Of a DNA stretch of 64,000 bases, positions 1 to 8,305 are shown in pieces; position 1 is the first letter of the stretch; every line of letters starts with the position of its first letter. This DNA comes from JBBRHQ01 sp963738305 (GTDB taxonomy: Bacteria; Actinomycetota; Thermoleophilia; Solirubrobacterales; 70-9): positions 124,001 through 188,000 of the forward strand of contig CAVTVU010000011.1 in the NCBI GenBank assembly GCA_963738305.1. The letters are read 5' to 3'. The position numbers and the translations under genes were made by a program. The notes below the pieces were generated by a model that was not told where the DNA came from, ran no database searches, and was given only the letters and a program-made list of their open reading frames with translations.

Positions 1-1014
1 CGGAACCATCTCGGCCGGCCCACCGGGGCCGGCGGTGATCTTCGCGTGGTCGAGCGCCGCGATCACCGCGTCCCGATCGATCGATTCCGCTTCGCGCACT
101 GCTGACTCCCAGAGCCGGAGCCCCCGGTACATGCCCGTGCACGCGCTGCCTGCGGTGAACATGGCGCTGCCGGGGAAGAGCTCGTTGTAGCGATCGAGGA
201 GCTCTCTGCTGAACGGATCGTCGACCGCCTGGTAATAGTCGAGGCAGCCGTAGAGGCCGTCGGCCTGCTCCGCAGGCACGAGGTTGAGGAAATTCTCGTC
301 GAAGTACGTGCAGACGAGATGTCCACCCCCCGCCATGAACCCGGCGTCGTGGAGTTGCTGGAAGAACGGCGTGAGACCCGGCGGGACGATCGTGTTGAAG
401 ACCACCTCTGCCTTCGCCGAGATGATCTTCTCGACCGTCTCGGCGTAGTCCATTTGATCGAGGGGGTAGTAGTCCTCCTCGACGATCTCGCCACCCTTGG
501 CGGTGACGATCTCGCGCACCCTCTCGTTCATGACGTGCGGCCAGATGTAGTCGGCGGACGGAAGCGCCCACCGCTTCGCGCCGGTTTCCTCCATCAGATA
601 TGGGATCAGCGGTGCGACCTGCTGCGCCGGCACCGGGCCCGTGCAGAAGATCAGCGGCTCTGCCTCCTGCCCCTCGTACTGCTCGGGATAGATGTAGAGC
701 GTCTTGCCCTCGGTCACCGCGGGGCCCTTGATCGCCTGACGGGTTGAGCTGTAGATGCCTCCGAAGACCACGTCGACCCGATCCTGCTCGACGAGCTTTC
801 TGGCGGCGGCAGCCGCGGCATCATCATCGGTCTCGCCGTCCTCGAGGTAGAGCTCGACCGGCTGACCCAGGAGCCCCCCGGCGCCGTTGATGTCGTCGAT
901 CACCATCTTGGCGACGTTTGCATCGGCGACGCCCATGAACTCCAGCGGCCCGGTCTGCTCGGCGATCACCCCCACCCGGACGGGTCGGTCGAGGTCCGCA
1001 GTTGATTCCTCCAT
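1..1014 (-). CDS. Amide/urea-type ABC substrate-binding protein (Peripla_BP_5), 3' end outside window
   Basis: A type I periplasmic-binding-protein fold of the AmiC/UrtA/FmdD group. All 338 readable codons are open to the window edge. Visible segments are the first strand VRVGVIAEQTGPLEFMG (about residues 12-28), the helix VIDDINGAGGLLGQPVELY and the group-typical PSADYIWPHVMN near residue 153. The start is ATG 1014, preceded by AGGAGG at 7 nt. No signal peptide or lipobox precedes the domain. That is usual for the cytosolic amide sensor AmiC but not for a transporter-bound receptor, so the export state is open. Relatives bind short amides, urea or branched-chain amino acids; the ligand here is unknown. 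Transporter partners, if any, lie left of the window. Confidence 0.85.
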   Translation of the reverse strand, partial: MEESTADLDRPVRVGVIAEQTGPLEFMGVADANVAKMVIDDINGAGGLLGQPVELYLEDGETDDDAAAAAARKLVEQDRVDVVFGGIYSSTRQAIKGPAVTEGKTLYIYPEQYEGQEAEPLIFCTGPVPAQQVAPLIPYLMEETGAKRWALPSADYIWPHVMNERVREIVTAKGGEIVEEDYYPLDQMDYAETVEKIISAKAEVVFNTIVPPGLTPFFQQLHDAGFMAGGGHLVCTYFDENFLNLVPAEQADGLYGCLDYYQAVDDPFSRELLDRYNELFPGSAMFTAGSACTGMYRGLRLWESAVREAESIDRDAVIAALDHAKITAGPGGPAEMVP

Positions 1015-1244
1015 GTCGATGCCTCCTGTTCGTGCCCGGCGTTGCCGCCTCAGGCGTCCTAGCCGCTGTTACGAGCTCCACTCTCCGCGGAGTCGACGTA
1101 CTCCACGGGCCGATCCTATTGGTGCCGAGACGATGTCCGCGATCGAGGGCGGTCTTCGAAACCGGCAGCTTGGGGTCCGCATGGCACCCACCTCACGGCA
1201 GCTGGGCAGGGAGAGGTCCGCGCGCACGGCAACAGGGTGGGCAC

Positions 1245-1290
1245 TGGCGCCCTGAGGGCCTCCGCCCAATGCATCAGAGGCCAGCGCCCA
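1245..1290 (-). terminator. Possible hairpin terminator after the AOC-like gene
   Basis: A two-part stem (GGCCTC at 1257-1262 with GAGGCC at 1277-1282, extended outward by TGGCGC and GCGCCCA) lies just past the stop codon at 1304. No T-tract follows. The rest of 1015-1303 holds nothing I can recognise. Confidence 0.3.
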
Positions 1291-1303
1291 CGCCGTCTAT
1301 CGG

Positions 1304-1780
1304 TCAGCCGATCACGTGGAAGATGAAATCGAACTTCGTTCCCGCTGGGTTGTGGTACTTCAGATCCATCTCACCACGCGCGTTCCGGTACGCGCCCGTA
1401 CCTCCGGTTATCGCGAGGACGCTGTCGCCGGTGTCGTAGAACGGACCTTCGACCGTGATCTGCCCCTTCGGCAAGAACGTGGTCCAACTGCACTCCCACG
1501 ACTCGCCCACGGCAATGCGGATGCAGGACCCCTGATCGGTGCCGACCTGCTTCGTGTCGTCGCCATTGAAGACGTCGTTCGCAAAGGTCAGGATGTTGCC
1601 GACGTCGTCCCCCGCCGTTCCATTGGTGACGGCGTCGGTGGTTGCGTGTTCGACCACCGTGATTGCCGGCCCCCGATGATGGTGCCGCCAATGATGGTGC
1701 CCGCGACCTGCGCTGGCGCTCACCACGAGCACCAGCGCCACCGAAGCCGCCAAGAGCGCAAGTGCGATTACCCGCTTCAT
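1304..1780 (-). CDS. Secreted allene-oxide-cyclase-barrel-like (dirigent-like) protein
   Basis: A 158-residue exported protein. The N-terminus MKRVIALALLAASVALVLVV is a clear signal peptide, followed by a short His-rich stretch (GRGHHHWRHHHRG), which may bind metal. The rest resembles the small beta-barrel shared by plant allene oxide cyclases and dirigent proteins, with the family-typical turn ITGGTGAYRNARGEM near the C-terminus. Bacterial members have no established reaction. The ATG at 1780 is chosen because AAGGAGG sits 5 nt upstream and the signal peptide begins there; an in-frame start 63 nt earlier is less likely. It stands alone, divergent from the FAD monooxygenase. Confidence 0.8.
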   Translation of the reverse strand: MKRVIALALLAASVALVLVVSASAGRGHHHWRHHHRGPAITVVEHATTDAVTNGTAGDDVGNILTFANDVFNGDDTKQVGTDQGSCIRIAVGESWECSWTTFLPKGQITVEGPFYDTGDSVLAITGGTGAYRNARGEMDLKYHNPAGTKFDFIFHVIG

Positions 1781-1991
1781 TCCGCCTCCTTGTTCGAGCC
1801 GGACCCAGGCTCCTCTCCCGAGGGGCCACATGGGGCCCGGCATGCATTTCGCCCTCCGTGGACCGTAACGGACAGGCGTCGATCCGCCATCACTACCGGC
1901 TTGATCAGACCTTCACGCTGATCCCCAATCTCGTGGTCGAGGGCTCGACTACTGCGGCCTTCGATCGAAGCCGCCCGGCTGTCGCCCGGGC

Positions 1992-1997
1992 TAGGCT
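1992..1997 (+). promoter_or_regulatory. -10-like TAGGCT, leaderless start of FAD monooxygenase
   Basis: TAGGCT ends 6 nt before the GTG at 2004, and there is no Shine-Dalgarno sequence, so transcription probably starts at or next to the start codon. Confidence 0.45.
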
Positions 1998-2003
1998 CAC
2001 TCC

Positions 2004-3221
2004 GTGGAACAGTGCGACGCGATCATCGTCGGCGCTCGCTGCGCGGGTTCGGCGCTTGCAATCGGACTCGCGAGCCGCGACTGGGACGTGCTGGTCGTCG
2101 ATCGCGACCGGTTCCCCAGCACCACCGTCTCCACGCACGGAATCTGGCCCAACGGGGTTGCCAGGCTCAGCGAGCTGGGCATCCTGGACCGCCTGCTCGC
2201 GGCGCATGACGTTCCCATGTATGGAAGCGTCATCCGCGGCCTGGGACACGCGGCCCGCGGCGGGTTCACCCCCGTCCGAGGCTTCGACCGGGCGATCGCC
2301 CCACGCCGCATCGCCCTCGACCTGGCGGGCGTCGCAGCGGCGAGCGCTACAGGGGCGAATGTGGAGGCGGGCGCCAAGGTCGTCGATCTGATCGGGTCCG
2401 GCTCCGACGAGGACCCGGTTCAGGGCGTCGTCCTGGCCGATGGCCGGCGGATCCACGCTCGATGGGTGCTCGGCGCGGACGGCCGCAGCTCGACGGTGGC
2501 TCGCCGCCTCGGTGTCCCCAAGGAACGGCCGATGCGGGGGGAGATGTCGATGGCATATGCCTACTGGCGGGGGATCCCCAACGACGGTTACGGGACCTTT
2601 CACATCGAGACTGGCGGAACCCTGACCAGCGTCCCGGTCGAGGACGGGCTGCACATGCTGATCGCGGCGGGATCGCCTGAGATGGTCCACGGGACCCAGG
2701 CGGAGCGCCGCGCCAGATACCTCGAATTCGTGGGCGGCTTTCCGGCGACCGTCAGCCCCGAGGTGCTCGACCGCGCCACGCTCGCAACCGAGGTGACCTA
2801 TGCGCCGGAAACCCTGATGCGAGGCTACTTCAGGCGGCCGACCGGTCCCGGATGGGCACTCGTCGGCGACGCCTGCCATTTCAAGCACCCTGGGACGGCG
2901 CAGGGAATCGGCGATGCCCTGGAGCAGGGCGTCTATGTGGCTGAGGCTCTATCGGGCCCGGGCGAGACCCTCGAGGGCTACGAGGAGTGGCGCGACGCCC
3001 GCGCTGCCGAGCACTATGAGTGGTCGTTTGCCTGGGGACACTTTCCGCGGCCCGAACAGGAGCCGATCTTCCGGGGCTGGGCATCGGATCCCGATGCCGG
3101 GCAGGACCTCCGCGACAGCTTCAGCCGCCTGGTCGAGCCCTCGGTCGTGATGAGCAGGGAACGGCTCGATCGCTGGTTCAGTGCTACACAGGCAACGCCA
3201 CCGGGACGGAGCTGGCGCTGA
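2004..3221 (+). CDS. FAD-dependent monooxygenase (PHBH / geranylgeranyl reductase-like)
   Basis: A 405-residue flavoprotein of the p-hydroxybenzoate hydroxylase class (FAD_binding_3). The N-terminus has the Rossmann dinucleotide motif IIVGARCAGSALAIGLA (residues 8-24) followed by an acidic strand end VVDRDRFP. A second FAD-contact motif, GWALVGDACHFKHPGTAQG, lies near residue 285. The internal VLGADGRSSTVARRLG matches the DG motif of this class. Such enzymes hydroxylate aromatic or isoprenoid substrates using NAD(P)H and O2; the substrate is not predictable here. The GTG start is supported by the adjacent -10-like hexamer. The gene is monocistronic and convergent with DUF899. Confidence 0.88.
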   Translation: MEQCDAIIVGARCAGSALAIGLASRDWDVLVVDRDRFPSTTVSTHGIWPNGVARLSELGILDRLLAAHDVPMYGSVIRGLGHAARGGFTPVRGFDRAIAPRRIALDLAGVAAASATGANVEAGAKVVDLIGSGSDEDPVQGVVLADGRRIHARWVLGADGRSSTVARRLGVPKERPMRGEMSMAYAYWRGIPNDGYGTFHIETGGTLTSVPVEDGLHMLIAAGSPEMVHGTQAERRARYLEFVGGFPATVSPEVLDRATLATEVTYAPETLMRGYFRRPTGPGWALVGDACHFKHPGTAQGIGDALEQGVYVAEALSGPGETLEGYEEWRDARAAEHYEWSFAWGHFPRPEQEPIFRGWASDPDAGQDLRDSFSRLVEPSVVMSRERLDRWFSATQATPPGRSWR

Positions 3222-3241
3222 TCCGCGCCAACCCGTGACCT

Positions 3242-3970
3242 CTACTCGTATTCGTCGTGGCGCCGCAGCCAGAAGGGCTGATCGCCACCCTCATCGCGAC
3301 CCATCGGGGTACGGTCGAGCAGGCCGTAGTAGGCCATCGCAGGCTCCAGCCCGCGGGCGGTGGTGACGTAGGTCCGGTAGACCGTCCCGTCCTCGATGGC
3401 GTAGGCGCTCAGCCCGGGGCCCTCTGCGACATAGCCCGCGACATCGGTACCGGAGGCCTCGGCCATCCGCTTCACGGTTGGGGGTATGTCGCCTTCGAGG
3501 AAGGGCTGTAGCTCCTCCTCGGTGTGGGTGAAACCGAGGTCGCGATTGAACTCGCTGCCGCCTGCCGAGACCCACTCGATCCCCCAGCCCATCCGCTTCC
3601 TGTAGGCCTGAAGCTTCTCGATCGGAGCCCGCGAGACGAGCATCATCGTCACGTCCCGGGCCGCCAGATGCACCACGTTCGGATCGATCGAGTCGGCGAT
3701 CGAGGAGCAGACCGTGCAGCCCGCTTCGTAGGTCGGGCCGAACATGAAGTGGTAGATGAGCAGTTGGGAGCGACCGTTGAAGAGCTCGGCGAGCGACTTC
3801 GTCCCCGCCCCGGTCTCGAAGCTGTACTCGTCGGAGACCTCCACCCAGGGAAGCTCCCGCCGCTTCCGGGCGAGCTCGTCGCTGCGCCGGGTCAGCTCCT
3901 TCTCCTCCGCGAGCAACTCCTCGCGGGCCGCATCGAACTCGTCCTGTGTGCCGACCTTGTGCGCTGGCAT
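3242..3970 (-). CDS. DUF899 family thioredoxin-fold protein
   Basis: A 242-residue DUF899 protein. The family has a thioredoxin-like fold with an unknown cellular role. Characteristic stretches are an N-terminal helix rich in Glu/Lys/Arg (EELLAEEKELTRRSDELARK), FMFGPTYEAGCTVCSSIAD with a CxxC pair near residue 95, and the C-terminal GLLDRTPMGRDE with WLRRHDEYE at the very end. ATG 3970 (MPAHKVG) is taken as start because a G-rich ribosome-binding stretch lies just upstream and DUF899 proteins usually begin here; the frame stays open to 4054. The 10-nt-scale gap to the PNPOx-like stop suggests no strict operon with it. Confidence 0.88.
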   Translation of the reverse strand: MPAHKVGTQDEFDAAREELLAEEKELTRRSDELARKRRELPWVEVSDEYSFETGAGTKSLAELFNGRSQLLIYHFMFGPTYEAGCTVCSSIADSIDPNVVHLAARDVTMMLVSRAPIEKLQAYRKRMGWGIEWVSAGGSEFNRDLGFTHTEEELQPFLEGDIPPTVKRMAEASGTDVAGYVAEGPGLSAYAIEDGTVYRTYVTTARGLEPAMAYYGLLDRTPMGRDEGGDQPFWLRRHDEYE

Positions 3971-4070
3971 CGTTCCCCCCTGCGGGTACCCCGGAGGGGT
4001 CTCGAACACTACATCCAGTCTCGGGAGATCCGCGCCAGCCGTGGGAATTCGCACAGGGCGTTCAACGGGT

Positions 4071-4499
4071 CTAAGACCCGGCGGACTCGATGTAGCTGAC
4101 CGCGCTCACCCTTTCGATCGTGATCGCGAGGACAACGCGACCGACTGCGGCAAGCGCCTCGTCGCTCTGCGGTTCAGGCGGCTCGGAGCTCCCGGCGATC
4201 CGCTGCATTACGGCGGCCATCGCAGGGCCGATGCCGTCGGTGAGGATCTCCGCCTGCCCCGAGAAGACAGCCGACGGGTAGGGCTGCTCCTCTCCCCGGA
4301 CGCAGAGGGAAGCCCAGCCCGTTCGGCGCACGTCTCCCGCCTTGAAGCGCTCCGACTCGGTCGAGACCAGCAGGCGACCGTCCTCCCGTGCGTAGTAGAC
4401 GACCGACTGGCGGGGACTGCCGTCGGCTGCGATCGTCGCCAGGACACCGACCCGGTTCGCATCCAGGAACTCGCGCAGCTCGCCGTTCAGCTTGCCCAT
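4071..4499 (-). CDS. Pyridoxamine 5'-phosphate oxidase-like (split beta-barrel) flavin/F420 protein
   Basis: A 142-residue single-domain split-barrel protein. GVLATIAADGSPRQSVVYYA and RLLVSTESERFKAGDVRR match the cofactor-binding strands of the PNPOx-like family, whose actinobacterial members often use F420 or FMN. WASLCVRGEEQPYPSAVFSG is the next conserved strand pair. The ATG at 4499 overlaps the last 13 nt of the upstream FAH-family gene, so the two are probably co-transcribed. The substrate is unknown. Cofactor choice cannot be settled by eye. Confidence 0.82.
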   Translation of the reverse strand: MGKLNGELREFLDANRVGVLATIAADGSPRQSVVYYAREDGRLLVSTESERFKAGDVRRTGWASLCVRGEEQPYPSAVFSGQAEILTDGIGPAMAAVMQRIAGSSEPPEPQSDEALAAVGRVVLAITIERVSAVSYIESAGS

Positions 4500-5120
4500 C
4501 CGGGCTCCTCCTCGATCGCGTCGACCATGAAGCCCTCGGGCTCCTCGACGACGGTGTTTTCCAGCGATCCGATCCCCTCGATCTCGACCCGAACGGTGTC
4601 CCCGACCTCGAGCAGTCCTTCCGGGAACGGCTGGTGTGCCGCGCCAACGCCGGCCGGGGTACCGGTGGCGATCACGTCGCCCGGCTCCAGCGTCATCGCC
4701 TCCGAGAGGTGCGCGACCTGCTGGAAGCAGTTGTAGACCATCTCGCTTGTATACCCGTCCTGGCGCAGCTCGTCGTTGACGTAGGTGCGGATGGACAGGG
4801 CGTGCGGGTCGCCGAGCTCCTCGGCGGTGACGATCCACGGCCCGAGCGGCCCGTGGGTATCGAATGATCGAGCAGGCTGGAGACCTTCGGCATGTGCACG
4901 TCCTCGCCCGGCCCGACCACGCAGGTGACCTGCTTGTTGAAGAACACCGGGAACACGGGTGCCTCCATTCCACTCTCCGCGATGTGGTCGGCGTAGTTGA
5001 GGCCGACGCCAAGGAGGTAGTTGAGGAGCTTGAGCTCGGCGTTAGGGCGTCGGGCTCATAGAGTCCGAGCGCCTCGAAATCGGCGGAGGTCGGCCCGGGC
5101 ACAGCCCAATCATCCTGCAT
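4487..5120 (-). pseudogene. Fumarylacetoacetate hydrolase family protein, frameshifted and internally deleted
   Basis: The C-terminal half is a clear FAH-fold hydrolase: THGPLGPWIVTAEELGDPHA, SEAMTLEPGDVIATGTPAG and VEIEGIGSLENTVVEEPEG. The N-terminal half starts at ATG 5120 (MQDDWAVPGPTSADFEALGL). It shifts frame near 5050, continues as LNYADHIAESGMEAPVFPVF and VVGPGEDVHMPKVSSLLDH, then shifts again near 4862 directly into the THGPLGP segment. In intact relatives about 50-55 residues lie between those two points, including the metal-binding and GYTV-type motifs. Active-site residues are therefore missing. This is either a true pseudogene or a collapsed assembly. Confidence 0.8.
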
Positions 5121-5220
5121 CGCTGTCGATTTCGTCAGCGCTCGTTCGACGTCTTGGTAGAAGGGGCGGGTAGGAGAGAGCTGGGCCCGGCCGAACCGTA
5201 TTCCACCAAGGAGGATCGAG

Positions 5221-5651
5221 ATGCGCGTGATGGTGCTGGTCAAGGCAAGCGAGGAGAGCGAGGCGGGGCAGATGCCCAGCCAGGAGCTGCTCGCCGATAT
5301 GCAGGCGTTCAACGAGGAGCTGATCAAGGCCGGCGTGATGCTGGCCGGCGAGGGGCTGAAGGCCGAGCTCCGAAGGGCGCCCGGGTGGTCTTCGCGGGAA
5401 GCGAGCGCAGGGTCGTCGACGGGCCCTTCGCCGAGACCAAGGAGCTGCTCGCCGGCTACTGGCTGTGGCAGGTGCGCTCGATGGAGGAGGCGCTCGAGTG
5501 GGCTAAGCGGATCCCGTTCGAGGAAGACGAGCCCGAGTCGGCAGTGGAGATCCGGCCGGTGTTCGAGACCGACGACTTCAGCGAGGAATTGACGCCGGAG
5601 ATGCGCGAACGCGAGGAGCGGATGCGGCGCGAGATCGAGGCGAAGGGGTAG
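5221..5651 (+). CDS. YCII/DGPF-domain protein (one frameshift)
   Basis: A small YCII-fold protein of the DGPF group. MRVMVLVKASEESEAGQMP starts at ATG 5221 behind AAGGAGG. The frame slips by one base near 5372, after which PKGARVVFAGSERRVVDGPF and AETKELLAGYWLWQVRSMEE carry the DGPF signature. The tail is FEEDEPESAVEIRPVFETDD and a charged helix. YCII/DGPF genes sit next to ECF42-type sigma factors across actinobacteria, as here, where a sigma gene follows within about 50 nt. The biochemical role of DGPF proteins in this pairing is unresolved. Confidence 0.82.
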
Positions 5652-5680
5652 CGGGGCACTGGCCCGGAGGAGGCGAACGG

Positions 5681-6951
5681 GGCCAGTGCCGAGCCGATGA
5701 GGTCAACCGCACGGTCGAGGCTGTCTGGCGGATCGAGTCGGCGCGGCTGATCGCCGCCCTGGCCAGAGTCGTCGGTGACCTCGGCCTCGCCGAGGACCTC
5801 GCCCAGGAGGCCCTGATCGCCGCCCTGGAGCAGTGGCCCGAGTCAGGCGTGCCGGACAAGCCGGGCGCCTGGCTCATGGCGACCGCACGCAACCGGGGGA
5901 TCGACCGCCTGCGCCGCTCCAAGGTCCACGACGCGAAAGCTCCGCGAGCTGGGACGAGAGTTCGAGTCGCGGGGCCCGGGGGAGGGCGATCTCGCGGCGA
6001 GATCTCGACGATCCGTTCGACGACGACCTGCTGCGCCTGATCTTCACCGCCTGCCATCCCCTGCTTTCGGCCGAGGCGAGGGCGGCGCTGACCCTGCGTC
6101 TCCTCGGCGGCCTGACCACCCGCGAGATCGCTCGCGCCTATCTGGTCTCCGAGGGGACGGTGGCACAGCGAATCGTCCGCGCCAAGCGGACGCTCTCTGG
6201 CGGCCGAGGTTCCCTTTGAAGTGCCGGGACACGCGAGCTGCCGGGACGCCTCGACTCCGTGCTCGAGGTCATCTACCTGATCTTCAACGAGGGCTACGCG
6301 GCGAGCGCCGGCGACGAGTGGATCCGTCCTGAGCTGATCGAAGAGGCGTTGCGGCTTGGCCGGATTCTCGCGGAGCTGCTACCGGAGGAGCCGGAGGTCC
6401 ACGGTCTCGCCGCCCTGATGGAGCTGCAGGCATCGCGCTCGCGAGCCAGGACCGGCCCCTCGGGGGAGGCGATCCCGCTCGACGAGCAGGACCGCTCGCG
6501 CTGGGACTGGGTCCTGATCGGGCGCGGGAAGGCGGCACTCGGCCGCGCCCAGGCCGCGGGAGCATCGGCCCATACGGGCTGCAGGCGGCGATCGCCGCCT
6601 GCCACGCCGACGCCCGCCGCCGGGGACACGGACTGGGAGCGGATCGCCGCCCTCTACGATGGCCTCGCCCAGCTCACCCCCTCCCCGGTGATCGAGCTGA
6701 ACCGGGCGGTCGCCGTGAGCAGGGCGTTCGGAGCCGCAAGCCGGCGCTGGACATCGTCGACGGCCTGCGCGAGGAGCCCGCGATGTCCGGCTATCACCTG
6801 CTGCCGGCGGTCCGGGGCGACCTGCTCTGGGCTCGGGCGGGAGATCGAGGCGAGGGACGAGTTCCAGCGGGCCGCCTCGCTGGCCAGGAACTCCCGCGAG
6901 CGGGACGTCCTGCTGGGGCGCGCGGCTGCATGGCGGGCCCCGCTGCCTTAA
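5681..6951 (+). CDS. ECF sigma factor, ECF42-like with C-terminal TPR-type extension (multiply frameshifted)
   Basis: Conserved blocks appear in order across all three frames. They are sigma region 2 (ESARLIAALARVVGDLGLAE, DKPGAWLMATARNRGIDRLR), region 4 (FTACHPLLSAEARAALTLRL, GLTTREIARAYLVSEGTVAQ) and the long C-terminal extension (LEVIYLIFNEGYAASAGDEW, GDTDWERIAALYDGLAQLTP, SPVIELNRAVAV, EARDEFQRAASLARNSRERD). At least eight single-base shifts are needed, near 5690, 5940-5990, 6200-6240, 6565, 6625, 6733 and 6832. The start codon is obscured by the first shift. Pairing with the preceding YCII gene fits the ECF42 group, where the extension is thought to control activity. Confidence 0.8.
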
Positions 6952-6952
6952 G

Positions 6953-7132
6953 CGTCCAATTGCTGGCGTGGGTCGGACGCTGCCCTGAGAACCCGGCCGC
7001 TTCCAGCGCCTTCGCCCCCGGCGGTCCGATCCACTCGACCTGGTCGTCGAAAGGGGCGAGCGCGGTCTCGAAGTCGCGACGCTGCCACGCGTCGTAGATG
7101 CCTTCCACTATCTCCACGTTCTGCTGGGACAT
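6953..7132 (-). pseudogene. SnoaL-like (NTF2-fold) N-terminal fragment
   Basis: The reading begins MSQQNVEIVEGIYDAWQRRD and FETALAPFDDQVEWIGPPGA, the usual first helix and strand of SnoaL-like proteins. After about 50 residues similarity stops, and the open frame runs antisense into the sigma-factor gene. A whole SnoaL domain needs about 120 residues, so this looks truncated, or its 3' part was lost to a frameshift. Confidence 0.5.
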
Positions 7133-7142
7133 CGTGTGTGCC

Positions 7143-8141
7143 CTAGAGGTAGCGGCTGCGCCGGAACCAGGCGTAGAGGGCGACGCAGGAGAGCAGCAGG
7201 CTGCCGACGCCGTAGACCGCGAATGACCCGAAGGAGCCGATGTGGCGGACCAGCCAGGGGAAGTTCATCCCGAAGAAGCCCGTGATGAAGCTGAGCGGCA
7301 GGAAGATCGTGGCGACCAGGGTGAGCTGCTTGCTGGTCTCGTTCTGCTGGACGCTGATCTCGTTCTGGCGGGCGCCGAGCAGGGCTAGGTTCGCCTGCAG
7401 GATGCTGGTCAGCAGCTCGCGCTGGGAGCCGACATCGTCGTGGACGAGCTTGACGTGGTCGTTGATGTCGCGGAAGTAGTTCTGCAGCATCCCCGTGACC
7501 CGCGGGTCGGCGCCGCGCTCGATCGCGGCGAGGGGCGCCAGCAGCGGATGCACGGAGCGGTGGAACTCGATCGCCTCCCGTTTCAGCAGGTAGATGCGCT
7601 CCGTCTGGTCTCCCCTGCCCTCGAAGACCTTCACCTCGGCGTCCTCGACGTCCTCGGTAAGGCCCTGGACGACGGGCACGTAGTCGTCGACCACGGTGTC
7701 GAGCACGGCCCAGACGATCGAGACCGGGCCCGCGGCCACCAGGTCGGGTCGCGTCTCGAGCCGGGCGCGAGCCGCGGTTAGCTCGCTCGCCTCCCCGTGG
7801 CGGACCGTGATCGCGTAGCCCGGCGCGGCGAAGATGTGGATCTCGCCGAACCTGACCTGCTCGGTGCTGTCGTCATACAGCGCGGTGCGCAGGACGACGA
7901 AGTAGTGGTCCTCGTAGTCCTCGAGCTTGGCCCGCTGGTGGCTCGAGCTGGCGTCCTCGATCGCCAGCTCGTGCACGGGGAACGCCTCCGAGACCTGCTG
8001 CATCTCCTCCGAGGTCGGATCGTGGATGCCGAGCCAGATGAAGCCGTCCCCCTCGGCGGCGCGGGCAGCCGCCTCGGCGATCGTCATCGGCCCCCCCTGC
8101 TGGCGGGCACCACCCTTGTAATGGGCGCAGTCGACGATCAC
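7143..8141 (-). CDS. corA: CorA-family Mg2+/Co2+ transporter
   Basis: A 332-residue CorA-type channel. The large cytoplasmic domain begins VIVDCAHYKGG and includes FIWLGIHDPTSEEM, then a long coiled helix region (TERIYLLKREAIEFHRSVHP). The C-terminus has two membrane helices, with the signature GMNFPWL near residue 291 between them and the basic end WFRRSRYL. The GMN motif forms the selectivity filter in the family. The GTG at 8141 is preferred since the domain starts there; the frame stays open upstream to 8327 but that part looks non-coding. The ribosome-binding site is weak. The gene is divergent from the ABC-F gene. Confidence 0.88.
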   Translation of the reverse strand: MIVDCAHYKGGARQQGGPMTIAEAAARAAEGDGFIWLGIHDPTSEEMQQVSEAFPVHELAIEDASSSHQRAKLEDYEDHYFVVLRTALYDDSTEQVRFGEIHIFAAPGYAITVRHGEASELTAARARLETRPDLVAAGPVSIVWAVLDTVVDDYVPVVQGLTEDVEDAEVKVFEGRGDQTERIYLLKREAIEFHRSVHPLLAPLAAIERGADPRVTGMLQNYFRDINDHVKLVHDDVGSQRELLTSILQANLALLGARQNEISVQQNETSKQLTLVATIFLPLSFITGFFGMNFPWLVRHIGSFGSFAVYGVGSLLLSCVALYAWFRRSRYL

Positions 8142-8305
8142 GTTTCGGGCTCCAGGCTGGGCATTCGGGTCAGCCTTCCCTGTTCCTCCCGGCTCTCGGC
8201 TACCCTGCCTGGCGATGTAGGGCGCTGCGCCAGAACGCTCCGTGTTGGGGAAACGAACCCGAGGGACGGTCACCCTCCGGGACCGCGGGCGGAGGCCCGC
8301 TCGAG

